NCBI GenBank assembly: GCA_036841525.1
Contig: DAITVZ010000002.1
Coordinates: forward strand, 124,001-188,000
Length of the DNA stretch: 64,000 nt
Direction: 5' to 3'
DNA from: JAAYEA01 sp012689325
GTDB lineage: Bacteria > Chloroflexota > Anaerolineae > JAAYEA01
A model generated the notes under the pieces. The model saw only the letters and a program-made list of their open reading frames with translations. It was not told where the DNA came from and searched no databases. Below are positions 33,972-42,755 of the stretch, piece by piece. The position numbers were made by a program, and so were the translations under genes. How positions within the stretch are numbered: the stretch's first letter is position 1; every line of letters begins with the position of its first letter.

Positions 33972-35056
33972 TCCTGAAGCCAGCGCTTCATCCAGGGGAT
34001 CGCCAGCGTGCCATGCCACTGATGCGCGCCCACGAATAGGTCGTGTACCAGCCGGTCGGACGAACCCAACAGCGCATAGGCTCCCGCGGTGATCTCGACC
34101 TGCTCCTTGGCGTTGGCAATGCCCCGCTGGCCGTTCAGGCCGTCCAGCGTGCCCGTCTCGATGAGCAGCGGGCGCGGGGCGATCAGCGCGCCGATATCGC
34201 CCATATCCGCCGCCTCCCAGAGGTGCGGCACATAGTTGCACGAGCAGTTGCCGTTCAGCCGCAGGAGCGAGTCCTTGTAGCCGTAATAGTACCCGCTGAT
34301 CACCACCGCCTTGACCCGGTCATCTAGCGCGGCGAACCACAACGTTTGCAGCCCCCCGCCGGATAGCCCGCCGCAGCCCAAACGATCCGCGTCGCAGTCC
34401 GGCCGCGTGGCGACATAGTCGGCCAAGCGCACCAAGTCCCAGGTCCACATGCCGGTGATGGTCTGGCCCAGGGGAATGGCCATGTGGTTAATCAGGTTGC
34501 ACGAGCCGCCCAACAGCAGGGTGGGGTCCATCCCCTGACGAGCCAGCTCGCGCCGCTCGCCAAAGCCCCGCGCATCCGGGCACAAGACCACGAACCCCGC
34601 GCGCACGAACTGCACGCCATAGTCGTAATTGTGTTTCTGAATGGTCTCCGCCAGGTCGGGCAGATCGCGCCGCGCGGCCACGGAGAGCTTGCCCCCGCCG
34701 CCGTGCCCGTGCGGGGCGATCACCACGGGCCGCCGCTCGCCCTCGACCAGGTCGGCGGGGATCAGCACATACATGGGCATGATCACGCCAGGCTCTACCT
34801 GCAAGAGCACCCGCTCCCGGATGTACCCGTCCATCACCTCGCGGGCCGTGACGCGTGCCGCTGGATCGCAGGCGACCATGGTATCGAGTCCAATCAACTG
34901 GCGCAGCCGGGCGCGGAGCGCTTGCTTCCAAGCCGCGTGCTCCTCCAGCGACTTGGCCCTAAAGCCAAGCTGCCGCGCCAGCGCGTCGTAGCGCTCCAGC
35001 ATGTGATCCAGCACGGTGTAATAGCGCCCATCGGGAACAACCTCTCGCTCGGACAC
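33968..35056 (-). CDS. Alpha/beta hydrolase, acetylxylan esterase/dienelactone hydrolase-like
   Basis: 362 residues of the alpha/beta hydrolase fold. PVVIAPHGHGGGGK supplies the oxyanion region. The nucleophile elbow is GLSGGGLQTLW, with Ser in G-x-S-x-G, and a large lid precedes it. The final part, with IAPRPLLIETGTLDG and GAHQWHG, supplies the likely Asp and His. Its plan matches the family of uncharacterised esterases often found beside glycosidases. I set the start at GTG 35056, with GGAGGGAAAT just upstream; an ATG at 35089 lacks a site. It converges on the glycosidase gene. Probably removes acyl groups from plant or algal glycans. Confidence 0.8.
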   Translation of the reverse strand: MSEREVVPDGRYYTVLDHMLERYDALARQLGFRAKSLEEHAAWKQALRARLRQLIGLDTMVACDPAARVTAREVMDGYIRERVLLQVEPGVIMPMYVLIPADLVEGERRPVVIAPHGHGGGGKLSVAARRDLPDLAETIQKHNYDYGVQFVRAGFVVLCPDARGFGERRELARQGMDPTLLLGGSCNLINHMAIPLGQTITGMWTWDLVRLADYVATRPDCDADRLGCGGLSGGGLQTLWFAALDDRVKAVVISGYYYGYKDSLLRLNGNCSCNYVPHLWEAADMGDIGALIAPRPLLIETGTLDGLNGQRGIANAKEQVEITAGAYALLGSSDRLVHDLFVGAHQWHGTLAIPWMKRWLQD

Positions 35057-35182
35057 ATTTCCCTCCTGGATAACGAAATCGCCACCCATTATACGTCGGA
35101 TGGCGATGAAGGACCAGTGATCGGCACGCGCAAGCCAAGGGAGCGCCGGAGCAGCGGCGCGCGCCCTCCCTCCCCAAGGTCC

Positions 35183-35257
35183 CTATGTTCGGATCAGGCC
35201 GACACCCAGAAAAAGGATCACCAGCGCCGCGATAGCCAACCAGATGAGCGGCTCCAT
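35183..35257 (-). CDS. Very small membrane peptide, 24 residues
   Basis: ATG at 35257 to TAG at 35183-35185 encodes a peptide that is almost entirely one membrane helix (LIWLAIAALVILFLGVGLI), with an acidic start and an Arg-Thr end. GGGGAGG lies 5-6 nt before the ATG. It occupies the 314-bp space between the propeller lipoprotein gene (stop at 35371, same strand) and the alpha/beta hydrolase gene, where no other gene is visible. KdpF-like and other regulatory membrane peptides have this size. Evidence is limited to the ribosome binding site and hydrophobicity. Confidence 0.45.
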   Translation of the reverse strand: MEPLIWLAIAALVILFLGVGLIRT

Positions 35258-35370
35258 GATCGCCTCCCCCGCACCTGCCGAAGGAAACCCGCACAGGTAG
35301 TATGGGGCGACTGCATTAAAATCCCATTAACAACACGCCCTATTCCCATGACAGGATGTTCATCTGGTGC

Positions 35371-38300
35371 TCAAGGCTGAGACTGGTGGTCCTGTCGCAG
35401 CGCGTAGGCGTTGCCCGCCTCGTCGGTGATCAGGATGCCGCCCTGGAAGAGCTGCCAGGTGGCCGTGTAGGGAGTCTCGGCCTGGGTGGCCCAGCCCATG
35501 GCCGTGTCTGGGCCGCGCAGGTACTCGCGCCAGACCTTGCCAAAGCCGCGCACCGGCTGCTGCAGCCCCACGGGTGCGGCCAGCGTCGGGTCATAGGCCG
35601 GCTGATCCTCGCGCCAGGTATCCTCGACATCGATCCAGTAGCCGCTCTCGAACATCGCATAGATGCGCCCTTGGTCCGCCCGCCAGAACATGCGCCCGTG
35701 CTCGAAAGCCTGCGTCGCGGCCTGGCCGCTCTGCGCCTCGGCCACCGGGCAGCCCAGCGCCTCGGCCAAGGTCAGCGCCTCAGCCACGAACCCCTCCCAT
35801 GGCGCGATGGCGCACGCTGGCGCCGGTGTGGGCGTCGCCGCCTCCGCCGTGGGCGGCGGGGGCGGTGAGGGCGGCAGCGTGGGCGATGGCCGAGGTTCCG
35901 CCACCGGCCGCCAGCTCAGAGTCTCCGCCACGGCGATGGTCAGGTTGCCCTGCTGGTCGCCGAAAGCCAGTTGGTGGCCGCCGTCCGGCTGGGGAAGGAG
36001 CGCTACCGCTCTCCACAGACGCTCATAGTCTTCTAGCCCCGCGGGATTCCGCGCCAGCTCCCAGGTCGCGCCGCCATCTTGCGAGCGATAGACCGCGTTG
36101 CCCCCATAGGCATAGACCGCGCCCTGCTCCGGGAATCCTGGCGCGGTCAGGACATCGAGCAGGTAATCGGTCTCGGGCAGCTGCAGCGCCGTCGTCCAGC
36201 TCTCGCCACCGTCCCGCGTCAGCTCCACGGTGCGCGCGGTCGGCCCCAGGCGCGCGCGCACCTGCGCCTTGTCGGCGCCCCAGATCGCCTCTGGCTCCGG
36301 CAATGCGGGCGCATCGGGCGCGCTATCGGCGCGCTGCGCCGCCAGTTCCCAATGCGCGCCGCGGTCCCGGGAGCGGTAGAGCGACACCCCACTCTCCATG
36401 GTGGGGGCGAGCCGCGCGTACCGGGCATAGGCCAGCGCCTCGCCGTCCTGGGCCCATTGGGGCGAGAGGACGACCCGCTCCACCCGCAAGTGATCCAGCC
36501 CGCTCCACAACCGTTCCCAGTGCGCGCCGGCATCGGTCGACCGCAGCACACCATATCCTGTCCCGTTGTAGGTGAACGCCGTGGCATAGATAGTATGGTC
36601 TCGGGCATAGTCGGGCGAGAAGACGAGCCGCCTGTTTGGCACGCTATGGGTGAGCCCCATCGAGTCGTCGGCGACCAGCCGCCAGGTGCGCCCGCCATCG
36701 GCGGAGCGCGCGAGGCCCTTGTCCGTGTCCAGGAACAAGGTCAGGTCCCGGGCATAGTCGGGCGAGGGATAGATGCCGCGGATGCCCGCCAGCCGCTCGA
36801 CCGGCTGCTCTGGGACGCCTGGCTGGGGCTGCCCGCCGCGGTCCCGAAGGATGATCAGGCGGGAGCCCTCGATGGCATAGAGCCACCCCCGGTCCCGATC
36901 CACCGTGTGGAAGCAGTACCAGGGGACCGTGCCCAGCGGGGCCCAGGTCTCCATGTCCAGCGCCAGCAGCGCCCGGTCGAACTGGTCGGAATAGATGACG
37001 CCAGCCTCGGGCAGGACCAGCCGCGCGCTCAGCCCGTCCACCCAGCGCAACACGTTCTCGGTGCCCGCCTCGCGCGCCACCAGGTTCAGATGATAGGCAT
37101 AGCGGGAGTAGCTGGTCGTGTCATAGATCACGCCGTCCACGGGCAGACTCACCTGGAACTTGCCCGCACACGTTGCCCCGGCGGCCACCGGATAGGTCCT
37201 CGGCTCCAGCGTACGCAGTGAGTAAAAGCGCGGCGGCGGATAGGTTCCCCAGCCCTTGCCTGCCGACAGGACCGTCACGTCGGCAATCAGGAGATCGAGC
37301 TCGGGATAGACGTACACGTCTCGGGCCGCCCGGCACCCGTTGCACCCGCGCAGGGGCTGCTCGCCGATGTCTGGGGTCAGCTCGCCGCCGGCCTGCAGCC
37401 GTTCGCCGTCGTAGATGAATACGGTATAGTCGGTTATGTAAATCTCGTTTCGCCGCGGGTTATAGGCAGGTATGCCGCCCTGGGGGATCGTCGCGATCTC
37501 GCGCAGGCTGTCGGCGTCTAGCACGCGCACCGTCGCGCCAGGCTCCGCTTCCGCGCCCAGCCAAGAGGAAGCCGGGTATCCCACAAAGGCCCGCCCACGC
37601 TCCTGGTCCAGGGCGATCCGCTCGCCGCCCGTGATGACCTGCGTCACCCGTAGCGTCGAGGTATCGAGCACCGCGATTCGGCGCTGCCCCTCGTCCACCG
37701 GCACGTAGAGCCGGCCCCGCGCTTCGTCCAGCACCAGCGGCTTGCCGCGGCCGGCGACCGCCTCGCCCAAGAGCGCGTGCGTCTGCCGCTCCAGCACCCG
37801 CACGCGCCCCGTCGAGTCGCTGACGTAAGCGCGCTCGCCCGCCAGCAGGATGTCGCGGACCTCCACGCCCACGGTGATCTCGCCCGCGCGCGCCAGCGTC
37901 CTCTCCTCCAGCACCGCCAGCAGATGGTTCGTCGAGTCGGGCAGATAGAGCCGGCCCCGCGCTGGGTCGTGAAGGGCCCAGTTCCCGTAGCCATGCCCCA
38001 GCTCGTACCGCGCCTTGACCGCGGACATCGGGTCCAGCAGCGCCATGCACGCCCCCCGGGAAGACGAGCTGACGATGTAGCGGCCCTCCGGCGAGGCGCC
38101 GACCAACACCGGCCAGCCAGCCGAGGTATCCAGCAGCACCCTCTCGCCCACCAACTCCCCGTCGTCCGCGCGCACGGCCTGCAGCCACGTCCTCAGATCG
38201 CCATCCTGATACGCCTGCGCCTGGGCATGGAGCAGCCCGCCCACAGCATCCAGGGCCAGCCCCACCGACTCGAGCGAGAGCCCCTGGCCCACAGGTTGCG

Positions 38301-39159
38301 CCCAGACCAGCGAGAGGTCGTCGGCGGCATAGGCGCGCAGCTCCCCGCCCAACGAGATGTACAGGCGGCGAGCTCCCTCGTCCAGCAACATCTGCTGGCG
38401 AGGGGCATTCACCCCATAGGGCACGGTATCGAGCAGCGCCAGGCTGCGCGCCTCATACACCTGCAGCTTGTCGGAAAGCGACAGCAGCAGCCGCTTGCGC
38501 GCCGGGTCGGCCTGCAAGAGGACGGTGGAATAGGCTTGTTGGCCTAGCTCGGCTTCCGCCGCCACCCCCAGGTCTCCCGCGCGCAGCGCCGAGAGGATGG
38601 TCTTGCCCTGATCGTCCCAGTGGGTGAGGTAGACAAAGCCGCCGCCGGCGGCCATGCTCCCCGCGGAATAGCCCGAGATCGGCGTCATCGCCTCGACCTG
38701 CAAGGTCTCGGCGCTCACCCGCGCCACCCCGTAACCCTGGGGTGCGTTCCCGCCCAGAGCCCCCATCACCCACATGGTGCGCGATTCCGGATCCAGCGTC
38801 GCCCCGATGGGAGACAGGAGATTGCCATGCGGCAACGCCAAGTCCAGCTCCGCCGCAACGCTGATCAGGCGCCCCTCCGCCGTTGGGCTGGCCGTGGGCA
38901 AGGACGTGGCTGTGGCCGTCGGGATCGCCGTGGGCCGGGCTTCTGGTTGGAGCGCGGCAGTGGCAGGGGCCGCGACCAAGGCCGTGGGGGATGCAGGGCG
39001 AGTCGCCGCCTGGAGTGGCGTGGAGGTCTCGGGCGCGCTGGCGACGGCCAGGGTGTGGGTCGGCGTGACCTCCCCGACCCGTCGTCGCTCCTCGCACCCC
39101 AGGCTGGCGCACAGGAGCGCCACCAACCCGAGGGTAACTAGCCATCTTGTGATGCGCAT
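35371..39159 (-). CDS. Large beta-propeller lipoprotein with Asp-box repeats
   Basis: 1262 residues. A lipoprotein signal (LVALLCASLGC, lipidated Cys at about 22) leads to a Thr/Ala/Pro-rich spacer (about 30-105). Next is a long WD40/YVTN-like repeat region (about 110-780) with motifs such as RLYVPVDEGQRRIAVLDTST and DAGVIYSDQFDRALLALDME-type blades. A second propeller region (about 790-1130) follows with five Asp-boxes (DGGRTWRL, DAGAHWERL, DRGAHWELA, DGGESWTTA, DGGATWELA). A Thr-Pro linker and a final domain of about 130 residues complete it. Start ATG 39159 follows GGGAGGATCGAG, and a promoter lies at 39218-39247; the frame continues upstream but without support. It probably binds glycans or proteins at the surface. 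Confidence 0.85.
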   Translation of the reverse strand: MRITRWLVTLGLVALLCASLGCEERRRVGEVTPTHTLAVASAPETSTPLQAATRPASPTALVAAPATAALQPEARPTAIPTATATSLPTASPTAEGRLISVAAELDLALPHGNLLSPIGATLDPESRTMWVMGALGGNAPQGYGVARVSAETLQVEAMTPISGYSAGSMAAGGGFVYLTHWDDQGKTILSALRAGDLGVAAEAELGQQAYSTVLLQADPARKRLLLSLSDKLQVYEARSLALLDTVPYGVNAPRQQMLLDEGARRLYISLGGELRAYAADDLSLVWAQPVGQGLSLESVGLALDAVGGLLHAQAQAYQDGDLRTWLQAVRADDGELVGERVLLDTSAGWPVLVGASPEGRYIVSSSSRGACMALLDPMSAVKARYELGHGYGNWALHDPARGRLYLPDSTNHLLAVLEERTLARAGEITVGVEVRDILLAGERAYVSDSTGRVRVLERQTHALLGEAVAGRGKPLVLDEARGRLYVPVDEGQRRIAVLDTSTLRVTQVITGGERIALDQERGRAFVGYPASSWLGAEAEPGATVRVLDADSLREIATIPQGGIPAYNPRRNEIYITDYTVFIYDGERLQAGGELTPDIGEQPLRGCNGCRAARDVYVYPELDLLIADVTVLSAGKGWGTYPPPRFYSLRTLEPRTYPVAAGATCAGKFQVSLPVDGVIYDTTSYSRYAYHLNLVAREAGTENVLRWVDGLSARLVLPEAGVIYSDQFDRALLALDMETWAPLGTVPWYCFHTVDRDRGWLYAIEGSRLIILRDRGGQPQPGVPEQPVERLAGIRGIYPSPDYARDLTLFLDTDKGLARSADGGRTWRLVADDSMGLTHSVPNRRLVFSPDYARDHTIYATAFTYNGTGYGVLRSTDAGAHWERLWSGLDHLRVERVVLSPQWAQDGEALAYARYARLAPTMESGVSLYRSRDRGAHWELAAQRADSAPDAPALPEPEAIWGADKAQVRARLGPTARTVELTRDGGESWTTALQLPETDYLLDVLTAPGFPEQGAVYAYGGNAVYRSQDGGATWELARNPAGLEDYERLWRAVALLPQPDGGHQLAFGDQQGNLTIAVAETLSWRPVAEPRPSPTLPPSPPPPPTAEAATPTPAPACAIAPWEGFVAEALTLAEALGCPVAEAQSGQAATQAFEHGRMFWRADQGRIYAMFESGYWIDVEDTWREDQPAYDPTLAAPVGLQQPVRGFGKVWREYLRGPDTAMGWATQAETPYTATWQLFQGGILITDEAGNAYALRQDHQSQP

Positions 39160-39217
39160 CTCGATCCTCCCGCGCGGTCGGCCAGCGGCGATGTTCTGCG
39201 CCGCCCGCTCGCGCGCT

Positions 39218-39258
39218 TGTATAGGCTGATTGACGACCGGCAGGCAATGGTGTAAAAT
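39218..39258. promoter_or_regulatory. Overlapping divergent promoters
   Basis: Plus strand: TTGACG (39230-39235), 17 bp, TAAAAT (39253-39258), driving the SBBP-repeat gene with a leader of about 90 nt. Minus strand: TTGCCT (39247-39242), 18 bp, TATACA (39223-39218), driving the propeller lipoprotein with a leader of about 50 nt. The two share DNA, so polymerase binding at one should exclude the other. Confidence 0.6.
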
Positions 39259-39353
39259 GGCACAGCTTGCGTTCGCATGGCGTCTCTCCAGCTTGTGCTC
39301 AGCCGCTTGCCCCACGAGCCGCGCGCATCCCATGCACAAGAGGAGTGCGAATC

Positions 39354-41425
39354 ATGAACCAACACAGACCGCAGCCGATGCCGCTACTGGCCCAGGCGCT
39401 CCTGGTGGCCGTTCTATTCTCCGTGGCCCCTGCCTTCGCTGATCGGACGAGCCAAGCCAGCGCCGCCTCCCCGAGCCTGTCAACCTCCTGCTATATCCAG
39501 AACGTTGGGCAGTTTTCCGCTGGCGTCCTGTACCAGGCGCAGCTCGGCGAGCATACGCTCTGGATCACCGACGACGGGCTTTACCTGACCACGCTCGCGC
39601 CAGCGGAGCCGGGCGCGCCCTGGCGAGCCCACAACATCCGCCTCTCCTTCGCCAACGCGGCCCGCCCACACATCGTCGGCCAGGGACGAGCGTCCGCCCG
39701 CATCTCTTATCTTCTCGGCAACGATCCGAGCCGCTGGCGCGCCGACGTGCCAACCTGGTCACGGCTGCGCGTGCGCGGGCTCTATCCCGGCGTCGAGCTG
39801 GAGCTCGGCATGCGGGACGGGCGCTTCGCCTGGGGCCTGCTGGCTGGGCCCGATGCCGACCTCTCGCGCGTCCGCCTCCAGGTGGAAGGGGCCGAGGTGG
39901 GCCGCGCCGCCCAGGGCGAGATTGTTCTCACCACCCTGCTGGGCGATATCACGCTGCCGGCCCTGTCGCTCGCCCCGGCCTCGGCTGCCATCGCGCCCGG
40001 CGCCAGCGCTGATGAGCTGCTCTTCAGCACCTTTCTCGGCGGCAGCGCCCAGGATCGGGGCCTCGATCTGGCCCTGGATGCCGAAGGGGCCGTCTATGTG
40101 ACCGGCCTGACCGCCTCCACCAACCTGACCACCACCGTCGGCGCGCTGGATTCGACGTTCAACTATGGTAGCTATGACGCTTTCGTGGCCAAGCTGGTTC
40201 CCTCCACTGGCTCCCTGACCTACGTCACCTACCTCGGCGGCAACCTCCACGACCAGGCCACCAGCATCGCCGTGGACGGCGCAGGGAACGCCGTGGTGGC
40301 GGGGTACACCGGCTCGCCCGATTTCCCCTCCACTATAAACGGATATGACCCAACCTACAACAATGCCGACGATGGCTTTGTGGCCAAGCTGAACGCTGAC
40401 GGCGCCGCGCTCCTGTTTGGCACCTTCCTCGGCGGCAGCAGCCACGAGCAGATCCGCGACATCGCCCTGGATGGCGCTGGTCATATCTATGTCACGGGCT
40501 GGACCAAGTCGTCGAACCTCCCGGTCACCGGAAATGCTTATGACCGCAGCTACAACCACGGCGACAGCGATGCCTTTGTCGCCAAGCTATCGGCCCAGGG
40601 CGATCTCTTGCTCTACAGCACCTTTATGGGGAGCTGGGGCGCCGACCTCGGAGAGGGGATCGCGGTCAGCGGCGGCGGCGCGGCGCACGTCACGGGCTGG
40701 ACCGACTCGGTCGCGTTTCCGGTCAGCCCGGGCGCGTACGATGGCGCCAAGGGCGCGGGCATCGACGCCTTTGCCGTCCGCCTGAACCCCTCGGGCAGCG
40801 CCCTGGAGTATGCCACCTTCCTCGGCGCGACGACGGAACAACGCGGCCACGCCATCGCGGCGGACCAGGGGGGCAGCGCCTACATCACGGGGCAGGTCTG
40901 GGCGAGCCAGAGCGGCGCTGGCCATTGGGATGCGTTCGCCATCAAGCTGGGCCCGGCTGGCGACACGGCGGCCTTTGACGTGCGCCTCGGCGGCTCAGCC
41001 GATGATCGGGGCAACGACATCCTGGTGGACAGTCGGGGACAGGCCCACCTGACCGGCGCCACCTGTTCCGAGGACCTGCCCACCACTTACGGGGTCTGGG
41101 ACACCAGCCCGAACGGCGGGTGCGACGCCTTTGTGACCAAGCTGGCGAGCTATGGCACCCGCGCGTTGTACACCACCTACCTGGGAGGCGGGGCCGATGA
41201 GGAGGGCGCCGCCATCGCCGCGGACGCGCTCGGCTATGTCTACTTGGCGGGTTGGACCCAGTCCGGCGATTGGCCATCCACCGACGGCGCGCCACAGCCC
41301 GCTCGGGGCGGCGCTGAGGATGCGTTCATCGCCCAACTGGCCGCTGGCATCCGGGCCACCGCCACCCCCGCCGCGACGCGCACGCCCACCGGCACGCCCA
41401 CGCCGACTCGCTCGGTCACGCCGAC
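39354..41425 (+). CDS. SBBP-repeat secreted protein, truncated by the scaffold gap
   Basis: 690 residues visible before the run of N. A signal peptide (about 10-28, LLAQALLVAVLFSVAPAFA) and an N-terminal domain with YIQNVGQFSAG are followed by about eight copies of the SBBP beta-propeller repeat (about 200-670). Each has the pattern VYVTGLTASTN, D-AFVAKL and L-Y-TYLGG. A Thr-Pro-rich stalk (TPTGTPTPTR) then runs into the gap, so the C-terminus is unknown. Start ATG 39354 follows AGGAG. The frame continues by chance through the N stretch into the next gene, but those are two genes. Likely a surface-exposed structural or binding protein. Confidence 0.85.
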
Positions 41426-41525
41426 NNNNNNNNNNNNNNNNNNNNNNNNNNNNNNNNNNNNNNNNNNNNNNNNNNNNNNNNNNNNNNNNNNNNNNNNNNN
41501 NNNNNNNNNNNNNNNNNNNNNNNNN
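41426..41525. other. Scaffold gap of 100 N
   Basis: Exactly 100 undetermined bases, the conventional placeholder for a gap of unknown size. It begins inside a Thr-Pro-coding repeat, which is low complexity and would break an assembly. The true distance and any further domain or gene here are unknown. Confidence 0.99.
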
Positions 41526-41555
41526 AGGCCTGGAAGCAGGCCAAAGGAGAACGCC

Positions 41556-42635
41556 ATGATGCGCAAGCTGGGTCTGGCCCTCCAGGTCGTCACACTGCTG
41601 TTGGCGATGAGCCTCCCTGCGCCCCTCGCGCGGGCGGAGGCGGGCGGCGCCGAGCTGAGCGGGAACATGGACTTTCGCGGGTACGTGCGCCGGGCATCGA
41701 TGGGGATGGTCGGCGTCCCCAATGTCACGGTGCAGCTCTGGCTCTATGCCCCGCCCTACGTCTCCAACTGGACCGTGCGCGCCACCGCCGTCACCGACGC
41801 GACCGGGCGCTTCGCCCTGCACGACGTGATCGGTTGGGCCGGCGACCCGCCGCCCGAGCATTACCTCTATCACATCGTCAAGACGAACCCACCGGGCTAT
41901 ACCTCGGTCTCCGCCCAGCAGGGCGCCTGTCCCCATTTCTCCTGCGAGGCGAGCTCGGTGATCGGCGCCGACACCATCCACTATACGCTCTGGGACTCGA
42001 GCGGGGTCTACGACTATAACCTGTTTTTCGTCACCTCACCTGGCCCCGAGGTGGTGGACGTCATCCCCGCCAACGGCTCCAGCGCTGCGGGCCTGGGCCA
42101 GAGCTTTGTGTTGCGCGCCAGAGACGCGAACGGCGGGGGAGATATCCGCGTCCTGGACCTGGAGGTCGACGATGCGTGCGGCTATCCCTATGCGGACGCC
42201 ATCCACATCAGCCTGCAGCCGCTCTCCAACCGCCTCTACCTGATGAACGACGACGGGACCACCGCTCAGGAGTACATCCTTCCTGGTCCCAACCAGTGGG
42301 GCGCCGGAACGCGAGAAAACGCGCAATGCGTCCTGCACCTGGATGAATCGCGGTACTGGGTCTCGGGGCAGGAGCTCAACCTAGAGGTGGGGATCCACTT
42401 CAAGGACGGGTACCGGGGCGACTGGAAGCTCTGCGGCCGCGCCAAGGACTCCTCCGACCAGGCTCACAGCAAGGAGCTTGGCGTCTGGCGGGTGCTGGCG
42501 CCGCCGACGGCGACCGCCACGGCGACCTCAACGGCCACCGCCACGCCCACCCGGACCGCGACCAGAACCGCGACGCCCACTTCCACGCCGGGTACAGCCG
42601 GCAGCCGCGCCTATCTACCGTACCTGCGCAGGTAG
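41556..42635 (+). CDS. Secreted protein with Thr-Pro stalk and C-terminal YLPYLRR motif
   Basis: 359 residues with a signal peptide (about 3-24, RKLGLALQVVTLLLAMSLPA cleaved after ARA). A beta-rich domain follows (about 35-130) resembling carboxypeptidase-regulatory or SdrD-like B modules (GVPNVTVQLW, TDATGRFALHDV), and then a second domain (about 155-310). A Thr/Ala-rich stalk (about 318-348) ends in a short tail SRAYLPYLRR. AAAGGAG lies before the ATG at 41556, and the signal peptide shows that this is a separate gene from the SBBP protein despite the shared frame across the gap. Four Cys near 115-120 and 210-300 may form disulfides. Function unknown; the architecture suggests a surface or matrix protein. 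Confidence 0.82.
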   Translation: MMRKLGLALQVVTLLLAMSLPAPLARAEAGGAELSGNMDFRGYVRRASMGMVGVPNVTVQLWLYAPPYVSNWTVRATAVTDATGRFALHDVIGWAGDPPPEHYLYHIVKTNPPGYTSVSAQQGACPHFSCEASSVIGADTIHYTLWDSSGVYDYNLFFVTSPGPEVVDVIPANGSSAAGLGQSFVLRARDANGGGDIRVLDLEVDDACGYPYADAIHISLQPLSNRLYLMNDDGTTAQEYILPGPNQWGAGTRENAQCVLHLDESRYWVSGQELNLEVGIHFKDGYRGDWKLCGRAKDSSDQAHSKELGVWRVLAPPTATATATSTATATPTRTATRTATPTSTPGTAGSRAYLPYLRR

Positions 42636-42697
42636 CGGCCCGAGGGCCAGTCCTCCCTCGCCGAGCAGCCGACGCTGATGACCCGGCCGGTGGCCTT

Positions 42698-42725
42698 TTG
42701 GTGGCTAGAGGAATGGCGGTATAAT
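42698..42725 (+). promoter_or_regulatory. Promoter for the FAH-family gene
   Basis: A perfect -10 TATAAT (42720-42725) with a weak -35 TTGGTG (42698-42703) and a 16-bp spacer. Transcription would start near 42732, supporting the ATG at 42756 over the TTG at 42738. Confidence 0.5.
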
Positions 42726-42755
42726 GAGGGGTATTAGTTGAGTGAGGAGAAGGAC

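Noticed and set aside
39160..39339. N-terminal extension of the propeller lipoprotein
   Set aside because: It would cover both divergent promoters and place the lipoprotein signal 60 residues inside the protein.
41340..41425. Thr-Pro repeats as a CRISPR or tandem-repeat element
   Set aside because: The repeats are short codon-level repeats of a protein stalk with no conserved spacer-repeat structure.
39267..42635. One 1122-codon protein across the N gap
   Set aside because: The join depends on 100 placeholder bases. A ribosome binding site, ATG and signal peptide follow the gap, so two genes are annotated.
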